A stretch of DNA of 64,000 bases from Aestuariibius insulae. GTDB taxonomy: Bacteria > Pseudomonadota > Alphaproteobacteria > Rhodobacterales > Rhodobacteraceae. Below the pieces are notes generated by a model. That model saw only the letters and a program-made list of their open reading frames with translations. It did no database searches and was not told where the DNA came from. A program made the translations under genes and the position numbers. Below are positions 47,349 through 55,950 of this stretch, in pieces (position 1 is the first letter of the stretch; every line of letters begins with the position of its first letter). The stretch covers positions 248,001 to 312,000 of the forward strand of contig NZ_JBFONW020000003.1 in the NCBI RefSeq assembly GCF_040783535.2, in the 5' to 3' direction.

Positions 47349-49366
47349 TGTGTCAGCCTCAGATCATTCACGTCTTCTGCGATCTTTTCGAATACGTCGA
47401 CAATCTCTGTCTGCGTAATGTCGAAGAAATGACTCTCATCGGTTGCGCAGGCTTTCATCAGATCTTTTGCATATTGCTCGCCAACATCCATCGCCACGGT
47501 GTAGATCTTGATACGGCGGGGATTGCTTTCGTCGATCCCCGAACCGTCGGCTTTGAGACCGCGTGCGATACGGCATAGTTCGATCATACGAGTCGATGAA
47601 TTGGAGTTCGATGACTCGTCCTCGCTCGGATCGGAGTAGAGAGCCCATTCCGCTTCAGACAGCCATCCGTTCTGATATGGCTTCTTGTAGATGTAGTTCA
47701 CGAATGGCCATTCCCGCCACCGATTGAAGACCTGAGGATGAGTCAAGCGCTCGAGGACAAATCTCTCGTCTTCCTGCTCCGCGATCCGAGCAGCTGAAAG
47801 CTGATCTTTATAGCTTACCAGACTGCCGGGCGTCAGAGACGCTGTCAGACCGGGATCGCCGAGGTAGTTCCAATCCTTGCGCTTTTCCCAAAGAGCTATC
47901 TCATCCGGTGTTCCGTGTTCGTAGACATAAGCAGTGAGACCACTCTCGTTGTTTCTTGCATTCCAGTAGAAATTTCCCTTCGACAAGCGAGCACTGCTCT
48001 TTTCGAACCGGAGGGGTACTTTTGCTGCTGGCGTATCGGCGAAAGGCATGAGCTGCCCGGCGTCAATCCAGAACCAGTAGTCGCCCATTAGATCATTGGT
48101 GGTTGTCGATGCGATCCGGATGACTCGCGTTCCTCGCAGGAGAAGCGAGCTGTCGTTTTCCGCAGGGCTGAAGAAGACATTCGACCAGTTCCATGGATTG
48201 CTGATGCTTCCTTTGCGGAACACATCGAGCAAATTGGCTTTCGCATTCATCTTTCCGTCGGTCATCAGGACCATGATCTTGCGCGAGTTCTCCGAGTCGA
48301 AATCGAAAGGTCTGCCGGCTGCGAGAGTGTCCGACGTATTATCGGCAATGAGATTGGTTACCGCATCGTCCAGGGACGGGTCGAGGAAAGCGAGGCCCCA
48401 CTTTACACCGATGTCGATACCGGTCGCGCCGTCCGCGACGAAGGAGTCGATGTGATCGATCAGATCTTGCCGATCCGTTTGCATTGGAAGAATCGGGTTG
48501 AGTTCGGCGCCATTTGGTCCTGCTTCGGCATGGTTACAAAGGGGGCCTGCAATCCTCCGCTCATTTATGCCTTTCTGAATATAGTAAGGATCAGGATGAC
48601 GCTCATATCCCTTGTTTCTTGGATCATAATGCGGATAGCGGATCAGATCTTCGGTCGTTGAAAGCGCAGTCGTTTCAAAGTGCTTATCCTCGAAGAATAC
48701 GCAGTGAGAGAATGCATGATCGTCGCTGACATTGAATTCTTTCAGAATACGCGGTCCCGCGACGACGGTCGCGTTATAGGGAATGATAGAAATGGACTTG
48801 ATCGCGGGGTCGCTTGCAAGTTGCGTTTCGGGAAGCGTTGTCTCGACGAATTTCTTTGCAGCTGTCTTCAGGCTTCCGATCCGGTTTCCGGTATTCATGG
48901 AGCCCGAGACATCGAGCACCATCGAAATCTCGATATGAGGTGTGCGTTCGTCCGCCTTCGAGGCTGAAGCGGTTTGAAGGGTGTCGATCCCAATGAACTG
49001 CATCAGTAGCGTATCAAGCGTGATCTCGGCCGAGACGAACGCGCTCCGCTCGTTGCCATTGTCGACCACCTCGATCTTGGTGACATTATCTTTCAGGCCT
49101 GCCTTGGTCACATAGTCCAAGATCACTTCTTTTTGGTCGAGTGTCTGGGTCAGGTCCGCGGCGGCGAGGGCGGCGCGGTCGATTGTGGATTGCAGCCGAG
49201 CCCGTTGCGATTCGAGGCGCATGAAGTCCACGGCAAGACTGCCGACCATGAGCATCATGACAAAGATGAAGAGGCCGAAGATCAGCATTCCGCCATCATC
49301 GTCCTTGCGAAATCGTGATAAACAGTCGCGTCCGTTGGCCCTTTTAGGCACTCGCAAAAAACTCAT
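47345..49366 (-). CDS. TadG-like protein with von Willebrand A domain
   Basis: A 673-residue protein. The N-terminus has the TadG/TadE-type segment FRKDDDGGMLIFGLFIFVMMLMVGSLAVDFMRLESQRARLQSTIDRAALAAADL (about 17-70). A VWA domain follows with the MIDAS motif MVLDVSGSMNTG (about 160) and later VLMTDGKMNA. It is surface- or periplasm-exposed and forms part of Tad-type adhesion machinery. The ATG at 49366 has AGAGGTGAG upstream. Other tad genes are not in the window, so this is a detached group. Confidence 0.85.
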   Translation of the reverse strand: MSFLRVPKRANGRDCLSRFRKDDDGGMLIFGLFIFVMMLMVGSLAVDFMRLESQRARLQSTIDRAALAAADLTQTLDQKEVILDYVTKAGLKDNVTKIEVVDNGNERSAFVSAEITLDTLLMQFIGIDTLQTASASKADERTPHIEISMVLDVSGSMNTGNRIGSLKTAAKKFVETTLPETQLASDPAIKSISIIPYNATVVAGPRILKEFNVSDDHAFSHCVFFEDKHFETTALSTTEDLIRYPHYDPRNKGYERHPDPYYIQKGINERRIAGPLCNHAEAGPNGAELNPILPMQTDRQDLIDHIDSFVADGATGIDIGVKWGLAFLDPSLDDAVTNLIADNTSDTLAAGRPFDFDSENSRKIMVLMTDGKMNAKANLLDVFRKGSISNPWNWSNVFFSPAENDSSLLLRGTRVIRIASTTTNDLMGDYWFWIDAGQLMPFADTPAAKVPLRFEKSSARLSKGNFYWNARNNESGLTAYVYEHGTPDEIALWEKRKDWNYLGDPGLTASLTPGSLVSYKDQLSAARIAEQEDERFVLERLTHPQVFNRWREWPFVNYIYKKPYQNGWLSEAEWALYSDPSEDESSNSNSSTRMIELCRIARGLKADGSGIDESNPRRIKIYTVAMDVGEQYAKDLMKACATDESHFFDITQTEIVDVFEKIAEDVNDLRLTQ

Positions 49367-49713
49367 CAGTCTCACCTCTTTTTCACCCGCGACAATCGAA
49401 TCTCGGAGCTCGGGTCCACATCCTGTTCGAAGATGATTAATACTCGGTGAGCCATGACCGAATTTGGGCAACATGGGTCCGGACCTGTGGAGATTGCGCG
49501 ACGTTTAAGGCAAATTATCGCTGAATTTGGACACTCCGCGCAGAGATGCATCAGGTTCTTGCGAGGGCATCCCGCGGAGTGCCTTTTTCCTTTCAAAACA
49601 ACGACAAAACCTAATCTTTCTTTGATGAAAAATCAGGCAAGTTCGTGGGCGACAGGAGGGTAGAGGTCCGTTAGGCTTGTCCTCAGGATGCCTTGAAGTG
49701 GAGCCACAGACCG
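49367..49713 (+). other. Gap between tadG-like gene and dehydrogenase; hairpin with T-run
   Basis: No protein gene is supported; a 69-codon plus-strand frame at 49454 has no ribosome site or family motif. The gap holds a two-step hairpin: CACTCCGCG (49532-49540) with CGCGGAGTG (49573-49581), GATGC (49545-49549) with GCATC (49567-49571), then CCTTTTTCC. This looks like a rho-independent terminator in plus orientation although no plus-strand gene lies before it, so a small RNA is possible. Confidence 0.4.
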
Positions 49714-51153
49714 ATGAACACCGCAGCCCAGATCACCGAGCCGAGCTTTCGCGAGAGCGTCGATATCATGGTCGGGCGGGCCATGGCGCTGATGGATCTG
49801 CCGCCGGGTCTGGGACAGAAGATTCGGGTTTGTAACGCGACCTATACCGTCCGGTTCGGTGTGCGGCTCAGAGGGCGGCTCGAGACCTTCGTAGGGTACC
49901 GATCGGTTCATTCCGAGCATATGGAGCCGGTCAAGGGCGGGATCCGGTACGCCATGTCAGTGCACCAGGACGAGGTAGAGGCGCTGGCCGCCTTGATGAC
50001 CTATAAATGTGCGCTTGTCGAAGCGCCTTTTGGAGGATCAAAGGGCGGTTTATGTTTGAATCCAAGGGATTGGGAGCCGGATGAGTTGGAGCGTATCACG
50101 CGGCGCTTTGCCTATGAGCTGGCCAAGCGGGACCTGATCGATCCGTCCCAGAACGTGCCTGCTCCGGATATGGGAACGGGCGAGCGGGAGATGGCCTGGA
50201 TCGCCGATCAATACCGGCGGATGAACACCACGGATATCAATGCGGCCGCTTGTGTGACCGGCAAACCACTGAATGCAGGCGGGATCCACGGCCGGGTCGA
50301 GGCGACAGGGCGCGGCGTGCAATATGCTTTACAGGAATTCTTCCGCCATCCGGAAGATATCTCGAAAGCTGGTCTCTCCGGCGATCTGGACGGAAAACGT
50401 ATTATCGTTCAAGGGCTTGGTAATGTTGGATACCACGCCGCAAAGTTTCTGAGCGAGGAGGACGGCGCCAAGATCGTCGGGATTATCGAGCGGGATGGCG
50501 CTCTTTTCGACGAGGCGGGGTTGAACGTCGATCAGGTCCGGGATTGGGTCGAGGAGAATGGCGGTGTGAAGGGATATTCGGACCTTCACTACGTCGCTGA
50601 CGGGCCGTCTGTGCTGGAGGAAGAGTGCGATATCCTGATCCCTGCAGCGCTGGAAGGCGTTATAAACAAAGGAAATGCGGAGCGGATCACCGCGCCTTTG
50701 ATCATCGAGGCTGCGAATGGGCCGATCACGGCGGGCGCCGATGAGATCCTGCGGGAGCGCGGCTGCATCATTATTCCAGACATGTATGCCAATGCGGGCG
50801 GTGTGACGGTCAGTTATTTCGAATGGGTCAAGAACCTGTCGCATATCCGGTTCGGCCGGATGCAGCGCCGCGCCGAAGAGAACCGGCACCGCGCGATTGT
50901 TCAGGAATTAGAGCGTCTTAGCGCTGATACCGGGATCGGATGGCAATTGAGCGAAGGCTTTAAAGATCGGTATCTCAAGGGAGCGGGAGAGCTTGAACTG
51001 GTACGCTCGGGGCTCGATGACACGATGCGGACGGCTTATCAGGCGATGCGGACCGTCTGGCATGGGCGGGAGGATGTGACGGACCTCAGGACGGCGGCCT
51101 ATCTTGTGGCGATCGAGAAGGTCGCGGCCAGCTATCAGTCCAAGGGGCTCTGA
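49714..51153 (+). CDS. Glu/Leu/Phe/Val dehydrogenase (glutamate dehydrogenase type)
   Basis: A 479-residue amino-acid dehydrogenase. Catalytic-region motifs are EPVKGGIRYAMSVHQDEVEALAALMTYKCALVEAPFGGSKGGL (active Lys), VPAPDMGTGEREMAWIADQYR and the Rossmann GKRIIVQGLGNVGYHAAKFL; ANAGGVTVSYFEWVKNL closes the domain. Length and motifs fit the hexameric glutamate dehydrogenase class. I use the ATG at 49714. It interconverts 2-oxoglutarate and glutamate with NAD(P). Monocistronic. Confidence 0.92.
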   Translation: MNTAAQITEPSFRESVDIMVGRAMALMDLPPGLGQKIRVCNATYTVRFGVRLRGRLETFVGYRSVHSEHMEPVKGGIRYAMSVHQDEVEALAALMTYKCALVEAPFGGSKGGLCLNPRDWEPDELERITRRFAYELAKRDLIDPSQNVPAPDMGTGEREMAWIADQYRRMNTTDINAAACVTGKPLNAGGIHGRVEATGRGVQYALQEFFRHPEDISKAGLSGDLDGKRIIVQGLGNVGYHAAKFLSEEDGAKIVGIIERDGALFDEAGLNVDQVRDWVEENGGVKGYSDLHYVADGPSVLEEECDILIPAALEGVINKGNAERITAPLIIEAANGPITAGADEILRERGCIIIPDMYANAGGVTVSYFEWVKNLSHIRFGRMQRRAEENRHRAIVQELERLSADTGIGWQLSEGFKDRYLKGAGELELVRSGLDDTMRTAYQAMRTVWHGREDVTDLRTAAYLVAIEKVAASYQSKGL

Positions 51154-51520
51154 GCCTGTCTGATGTCCAAACCGGTTAACGGTTCGGTTCTGCGACATAT
51201 CGGCATGTCGGTATCCGGTCGGTATTTCGTCGGTATCCTGTCGGTGGATTTCGCGAAGGTATGTGGATGAATGGTCCGCGCGCTCATTTGGCGGCGCAAC
51301 GCCTATCTGAGGGCGGAAAAACGGCGATTCGAAAGGTGCCGCCCGAGTGCAGTCCTCCGGGCCGCAATTCTGCGTGTCATTTGATCAGTGCAGATCTACG
51401 ACGTTGCGGAACGGATCCGAATATTACGGCCATGTGATTTGAAGCGGATCGGGATCCGGGGTTTTTTGGAAAACAACGAAAAGAGCAGTAATTCCAAATT
51501 CAAAACTCAGGCGAAACGCG
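51154..51520 (+). repeat. Gap with four 11-bp phased direct repeats
   Basis: No gene is supported in these 367 bases. GTCGGTAT occurs at 51207, 51218 and 51229, and GTCGGTGG at 51240, with an exact 11-bp period, so all lie on one face of the helix. They are about 280 bases upstream of the DUF4453 start. They could be binding sites for a regulator or only a short tandem expansion. Confidence 0.55.
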
Positions 51521-52129
51521 ATGATGAAACTGACCCGAGCGATCCTTGCGACCCTGCCATTCCTTGCGGGATGGACAAGTACGGCAACGGCGCAGATCTG
51601 CGAGGATCTATGGTTTGCCCGCAATGCGACGATCGATCAGGCGGGATTTTGTTTTTCGACGCCGCTTGGCCAGGCGATGTTCGACAATTCCGATTGCACC
51701 ACCACGGCGCCTGGCCTGTCGAAGAAGGAACGTCGTCTTGTAGCCCGGATTCGCGAGATTGAGGCTGAGTTCCAATGCGCGGTCGATAATTCGATATCGA
51801 AGTTCGATGCGCCGGACGGATTCTCGCTTGAGCAGCGCAAAAGCCTTACCGTTCAGCCGATTGCCGGGCGGTCCGAAGAGGTCGAATGGGCGTGCTTTGA
51901 TTATATGGGTCCGGCCAAGGTTCTCAGAGCGGCGCCGAAGGAGACTGGCGAGGTCATCGGCGCGCTGGCCCCGGGGCAGTCCTTTGCGCAGACCCATTCG
52001 GACTGGGATCGCTGGACCTTTATCGAAGTAGTGGATCTGGCGGGCGCGACGCAGATTGGCTGGGTCTGGCTCGACGATCTTGAGCTGGACCAGCCGGAGC
52101 AGTCGGTTTGCCGTCAGATCGTCGGCTAG
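51521..52129 (+). CDS. DUF4453 (YARHG/SH3-like) exported protein
   Basis: A 202-residue exported protein: signal peptide MMKLTRAILATLPFLAGWTSTATA, then the YARHG-like region CEDLWFARNATIDQAGFCFSTPLGQAMFDNSDC with three Cys, and a C-terminal SH3-like part (MGPAKVLRAAPKETGEVIGALAPGQSFAQTHSDWDRWTFIEVV). This layout is typical of DUF4453 proteins in Rhodobacteraceae. A GC-rich hairpin follows at 52158. Role unknown, perhaps cell-wall binding. Confidence 0.75.
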   Translation: MMKLTRAILATLPFLAGWTSTATAQICEDLWFARNATIDQAGFCFSTPLGQAMFDNSDCTTTAPGLSKKERRLVARIREIEAEFQCAVDNSISKFDAPDGFSLEQRKSLTVQPIAGRSEEVEWACFDYMGPAKVLRAAPKETGEVIGALAPGQSFAQTHSDWDRWTFIEVVDLAGATQIGWVWLDDLELDQPEQSVCRQIVG

Positions 52130-52435
52130 CAGTTAGACGGAGCCCCTTATCTGAGAGGGCCGGTTTCCCGTTACTGGTAGGATGTGGTGCCGGCCTTTGT
52201 GCGGCGTTGTCATTTGCTTACGGCGTCTCTCCTGACCATTCGTACTCTTCGCGCATGAGGATCGCCTCCTAAGGGTCCGGCTGACTTTATGCGGCTTATT
52301 TCGTCGACGACGGCGAATGTTCTGGCTCCGGAACAAAGGGCTGGACTTTTCTTACTATTTTACTCAGGATAAGGGGGCTTAGTCAGGACAGTCTCCCAGC
52401 CCGGCGTGAAAGACCATGGGATCAAGGAGACAAAG
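52130..52435 (+). terminator. Gap with terminator-like hairpin after DUF4453 gene
   Basis: GGCCGG (52158-52163) pairs with CCGGCC (52190-52195), followed by TTTG, a weak terminator with a 26-base loop. The remaining 240 bases become AT-rich (CTTTTCTTACTATTTTACTC near 52350) and probably hold the promoter for the small genes from 52436. No gene is supported. Confidence 0.4.
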
Positions 52436-52489
52436 ATGAGACTTCAATACGAAACCCGCACGATCGAGGTCTGTCTTGCAGCAGGCTGA
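52436..52489 (+). CDS. 17-codon small ORF (possible leader peptide)
   Basis: ATG at 52436, with AAGGAG seven bases upstream, opens the 17-residue frame MRLQYETRTIEVCLAAG and ends at TGA 52487-52489. The ribosome site is the best in this region. The next gene's TTG start lies inside it, behind a GAGG, so translation of the small frame may control the following one. It could also be the true N-terminus of that gene separated by a frameshift. Confidence 0.45.
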   Translation: MRLQYETRTIEVCLAAG

Positions 52490-53030
52490 GCCCGGCTGTT
52501 GCCACCGTTTGCCGACCTCGAAAGAGACGACCCTGTCCCTAGCTGACTACGGTTCGGTCGATGTGAAGATTCTCGAGATTGCGCGGCTCTATTGGCAGAC
52601 CTTTGCGATGCCGCAGTCGCAATCCTGGCTTACGGCGTCAATCCGGGCAGATCGCGGGTTTCGAGGCAGGCAAGGCGGCGAGGTTGCGATGAAGACGCTG
52701 GCTGCTGTTCAGGCCATGCGGATGAGCCGCGTTTCCTGCTTTCGCTTCAATGCTCCCGATTGTCCGGGATGTTCGCAGATCGTCAGCGAACATGAACGTC
52801 AGTTCATGAGCGTGCTTCAGGCCGTCCGCGAGGACCGTCCGGGGGCTGCGCGCACCCATGCGATGCTGCTATGCGAAGGCAATGAGACAGAACCGCTGAT
52901 CTCGTCCATGGCGATGCTCGCGCGCGCTGCCTCTCCGGTCAGTGCGGGGACAGGGAAATCCCCAGCATCCGTGCGGCGACGCAAGCGGCGAATGTTGTTC
53001 CCGGCAGGGTCCTCCGGGCGGGCTGCGTGA
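52476..53030 (+). CDS. Conserved hypothetical Rhodobacteraceae protein
   Basis: A protein of up to 184 residues. The stretch VKILEIARLYWQTFAMPQSQSWLTA...AVQAMRMSRVSCFRFNAPDCPGCSQIVSEHERQFMSVLQAVREDRPGAARTHAMLLCEGNETEPLISSMAMLA resembles a short helical protein seen in many roseobacters, with the Cys pair DCPGC. I know no function. The start is uncertain: TTG at 52476 (GAGG upstream) or a later GTG. The C-terminal 40 residues are basic and low-complexity and may be read-through of the original end. Confidence 0.55.
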   Translation: MQQAEPGCCHRLPTSKETTLSLADYGSVDVKILEIARLYWQTFAMPQSQSWLTASIRADRGFRGRQGGEVAMKTLAAVQAMRMSRVSCFRFNAPDCPGCSQIVSEHERQFMSVLQAVREDRPGAARTHAMLLCEGNETEPLISSMAMLARAASPVSAGTGKSPASVRRRKRRMLFPAGSSGRAA

Positions 53031-53842
53031 GCGGGTTTGCGTGCGATGCATGCGCAAGTCTGGTCCGACGTTGCCGCTTTTGGTGACCGGCCCGTCTCAG
53101 ATCTGCCGCCCGCCATGCCTGCCGGTCCGATTCCTGCGGGGTAAGTGGATGCTGGTCGATCTATCACCTCCATTCTCTGCGATAGGACGAGCAGGCGGCG
53201 CGCGAGGCCGGCTTGACGCATCTGTTTGCCGAGCTGGCGGCTAAGATCAAGAAGGTGCGGTTCCGTCTTGGCGATCCCTGCAATGGCAATGTTTGCGGGA
53301 TAACCCGCCTTACGACGGCTCGTTTTCCCATCTTTATCCTCATATTACGGATGATAGGGGCCGGTCGCTTGAGCGGCCTTTTTTGAAGAGGTTGGAGATA
53401 CAGGCACGCGGTGACAGAAGTGCCGGGCGCCTTCCAGGCCCGATCCGTCCGGGACGTATGGTCAGGTTATCGATGCGGTTGAAAGCAGCGAGACCCAGTG
53501 GTGTAGGACCTCGGCTGCCTGTTGATCTGCGGTGGTTCGTCAAGATCAGATGGTTTGTTGCAGATATGAATAGCTCAGGGCCACGAATGGCGCGGATCCT
53601 TATCCGTAAGGCGTTGCTGGAGGTCGTACGGACCGATGGACTGACGCTCGACCACCGGCTGACGAGGTCTTATGATCTTCGAAGACCGCGACGAAAGCCA
53701 GCATCTCGTTTAGAACCGGCATCAGGATGAGAACGGCCATCCTGGCGAGCAACGTGAGCGCAATGAGGTGTTATGAAAGCGGCCGTTTTCAAATGCGTTT
53801 CCGCGCGGTAGCCGGCGCCGCCAGGAGTTTAGAGATGCCAGA
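53031..53842 (+). other. Gene-poor region with an isolated terminator
   Basis: These 812 bases carry open frames (for example 53293-53730) but none with a recognisable domain or good ribosome site. A terminator lies at 53359-53384: GGCCG, a 10-base loop, CGGCC and six Ts. A small hairpin GCGGG-ATAA-CCCGC precedes it at about 53295. Something transcribed in plus orientation ends here, either the hypothetical gene at 52476 with a long tail or an RNA. Confidence 0.45.
53359..53384 (+). terminator. Rho-independent terminator
   Basis: GGCCG (53359-53363) and CGGCC (53374-53378) form a stem directly followed by TTTTTT. It is the clearest T-run terminator of the chromosomal part and lies 330 bases beyond the nearest supported gene. 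Confidence 0.65.
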
Positions 53843-54832
53843 ATGCATATAGACCAGAGTGCTAGACTTTCCGTGGCGCCGATGATGGACTGGACGGATC
53901 GCCATTGCCGGTTCTTTCATCGGCAGATCAGTCGCCATGTTCTGCTTTATACCGAGATGATAACGGCTCCCGCGCTGGTTCGGGGCGAGGCGGTGCATCT
54001 TCTTGACCATGATACGTCAGAGCATCCTGTGGCGCTTCAGCTGGGAGGATCGGATCCGGTGGAGCTGGCGGCAGCTGCGCGGCTTGGCGAGAGGCATGGC
54101 TATGATGAGATCAATCTCAATTGCGGATGTCCGTCGGACCGGGTTCAGTCCGGCACGTTCGGCGCTGTTCTGATGAAGTCGCCTCAGCGCGTGGCGGATT
54201 GTGTGATCGCGATGCGAGAGGCCGTCGACGTGCCAGTGACGGTCAAATGCCGGATCGGGGTCGATGATCAGGACCCCGAGAATGCGCTGCCCGATTTCGT
54301 GAGCGCCGTGGCGGGCGCGGGCGTTACGCGGATGACGATCCATGCGCGAAAGGCCTGGCTGAAAGGGCTTAGCCCGAAGGAGAACCGGGAGGTGCCGCCG
54401 CTGGACTATGGCCTTGTCGGGCGGATGAAGCGGAATTTTCCGGACCTGCATATCTCGGTCAATGGGGGGGTGGCGTCGCTTGAGGCGGCGGAGGATCATC
54501 TGCGCGATGGCCTTGACGGTGTGATGATCGGGAGGGCGGCCTATCATGCGCCTTATGACGTGCTTGCGCGGGCCGATCAGCGGATTTTCAACGATCCCTC
54601 CGAGGTCAGCAGGCAGGATGTGATCAACCGGATGCGGCCTTACATCTCTTCCCATCTGGAGGGAGGCGGCCGGCTTCACCAGATCACGCGCCATATGATG
54701 GGGCTTTTTGCCGGACAGCCGGGCGCCCGTGCCTGGCGGCGTCATCTGTCGGAGAGAGGAACGGATTCGGCGGCGGGTCTGGATGTGCTGGATGACGCGC
54801 TTGGTCTGATGCAGGACCGACGGGCCGCCTAG
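53843..54832 (+). CDS. dusA: tRNA-dihydrouridine synthase DusA
   Basis: A 329-residue FMN enzyme reducing uridine 20/20a in the tRNA D-loop. It has the DusA start LSVAPMMDWTDRHCRFFHRQISRHVLLYTEMI, EINLNCGCPSDRVQSGTFGAVLM with the catalytic Cys, VTVKCRIGVDD, IHARKAWLKGLSPKENREVPPLDY and VNGGVASLEAA. Length matches DusA. Monocistronic, followed by a TauE/SafE permease. Confidence 0.95.
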   Translation: MHIDQSARLSVAPMMDWTDRHCRFFHRQISRHVLLYTEMITAPALVRGEAVHLLDHDTSEHPVALQLGGSDPVELAAAARLGERHGYDEINLNCGCPSDRVQSGTFGAVLMKSPQRVADCVIAMREAVDVPVTVKCRIGVDDQDPENALPDFVSAVAGAGVTRMTIHARKAWLKGLSPKENREVPPLDYGLVGRMKRNFPDLHISVNGGVASLEAAEDHLRDGLDGVMIGRAAYHAPYDVLARADQRIFNDPSEVSRQDVINRMRPYISSHLEGGGRLHQITRHMMGLFAGQPGARAWRRHLSERGTDSAAGLDVLDDALGLMQDRRAA

Positions 54833-54901
54833 TTTCGCTTTTCTTTCCGGGTGGGGCTGGCTAGCTGCACAAGCGAGCTTAGACAGGAAAGACTGGCCCC
54901 C

Positions 54902-55723
54902 GTGAACGATCCCATCCTGCTTGCCTCCATGGCGGCGCTTCTTCTCGTTATCGGCGCCTTTGCCGGAGTGCTGGCCGGTCTGCTGGGTGTAGGCGGAGGG
55001 ATCGTTCTGGTGCCTGCTTTCTTCTATGCCTTCGGGGTTCTGGGATTTGACGGGCCGTCTCTTATGCAGATCTGCCTGGGCACGTCGCTTGCGACGATTG
55101 TCGTGACATCGCTGCGATCTGTGGACAGCCACAACCGCAAAGGGGTGGTGGATTGGGAGATCCTGCGGAGCTGGGCGCCTGCGATTGCGCTGGGTGCGGT
55201 CATCGGCGTTCTGACGGTGGCGGGGCTGGGGTCCCGTCTGCTTCAGGCCATCTTTGGCGGGCTGGCAGGGCTCATTGGGCTTTACATGCTTGTCGGCCGG
55301 AGCGACTGGCGGCTGGCCGAGACGATGCCGTCCGAGCCGGTGCGGTCAGCGATCGCCTTTCCGATGGGGTTTCTGTCGGTTCTGATGGGCATCGGGGGCG
55401 GATCGTTCGGGGTGCCGCTGATGACGCTGTTCGGCATTCCTATCCACCGGGCGGTCGCGACGGCGGCGGGGTTCGGGGTGGTTATCGCGGTCCCGTCGAC
55501 GCTTGGCTTTTTCCTTGTCGAGGCCACGGACAACGTTCCGCCGCTGACCATTGGATCGGTCAACCTGATTGCTTTCGGGCTGATCGTCGTGATGACGCTT
55601 TTGACTGCCCCGCTTGGCGCGAGCCTGGCGCACCGACTTGATCCCAAACCCCTCAAGCGCATTTTTGGGGCATTTCTGTTGATCGTCGCGCTGAATATGC
55701 TGGGCGAGGCGGTGTTGGCCTAG
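54902..55723 (+). CDS. TauE/SafE-family sulfite/anion exporter
   Basis: A 273-residue inner-membrane permease of the TauE/SafE (DUF81) family with about eight helices and the internal duplication AGVLAGLLGVGGGIVLVPAFFYAF and GFLSVLMGIGGGSFGVPLMTLFG. I prefer the GTG at 54902 (MNDPILLASMAAL), which begins right before the first helix; a longer frame from 54851 is possible. Substrate, perhaps sulfite or a sulfonate, cannot be told from sequence. Confidence 0.88.
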   Translation: MNDPILLASMAALLLVIGAFAGVLAGLLGVGGGIVLVPAFFYAFGVLGFDGPSLMQICLGTSLATIVVTSLRSVDSHNRKGVVDWEILRSWAPAIALGAVIGVLTVAGLGSRLLQAIFGGLAGLIGLYMLVGRSDWRLAETMPSEPVRSAIAFPMGFLSVLMGIGGGSFGVPLMTLFGIPIHRAVATAAGFGVVIAVPSTLGFFLVEATDNVPPLTIGSVNLIAFGLIVVMTLLTAPLGASLAHRLDPKPLKRIFGAFLLIVALNMLGEAVLA

Positions 55724-55950
55724 CTACTCTCCGCTGGCGGGCGTCGCCGCCTGCGCTTTCTTAGACGCGGTGCGCGCGCTGGCAGCGTTGCCATGATGTC
55801 ATGCCGCGCCTCTTTGGACAGCCTCGACCAGTCGGTGATCTCCTCCACCGTGCGCAGGCATCCGATGCAGAGCTTTTCGGTTGGATCGATGACGCAGATC
55901 TTGACGCAGGGGCTGTCGATCTCGTCGCGTTTCCAGATCTCATCGGTCAT
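55720..55950 (-). CDS. DUF1289 protein
   Basis: A 76-residue protein with the DUF1289 Cys pattern DSPCVKICVIDPTEKLCIGCLRTVEEITDWSRLSKEARHDIM, four cysteines that probably bind iron-sulfur or zinc. The C-terminus is strongly basic (PRLRKRRRRRPP). The ATG at 55950 overlaps ruvX by 11 bases; a GTG nine bases earlier is also possible. It is convergent with the TauE gene. Confidence 0.88.
   Translation of the reverse strand: MTDEIWKRDEIDSPCVKICVIDPTEKLCIGCLRTVEEITDWSRLSKEARHDIMATLPARAPRLRKRRRRRPPAESS

Noticed and set aside
49454..49663. 69-codon plus-strand frame before the dehydrogenase
   Set aside because: No ribosome site and no family motif, and it spans a terminator-like hairpin.
53293..53730. 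145-codon plus-strand frame
   Set aside because: It crosses a clear T6 terminator and its translation is basic and without any recognisable domain.
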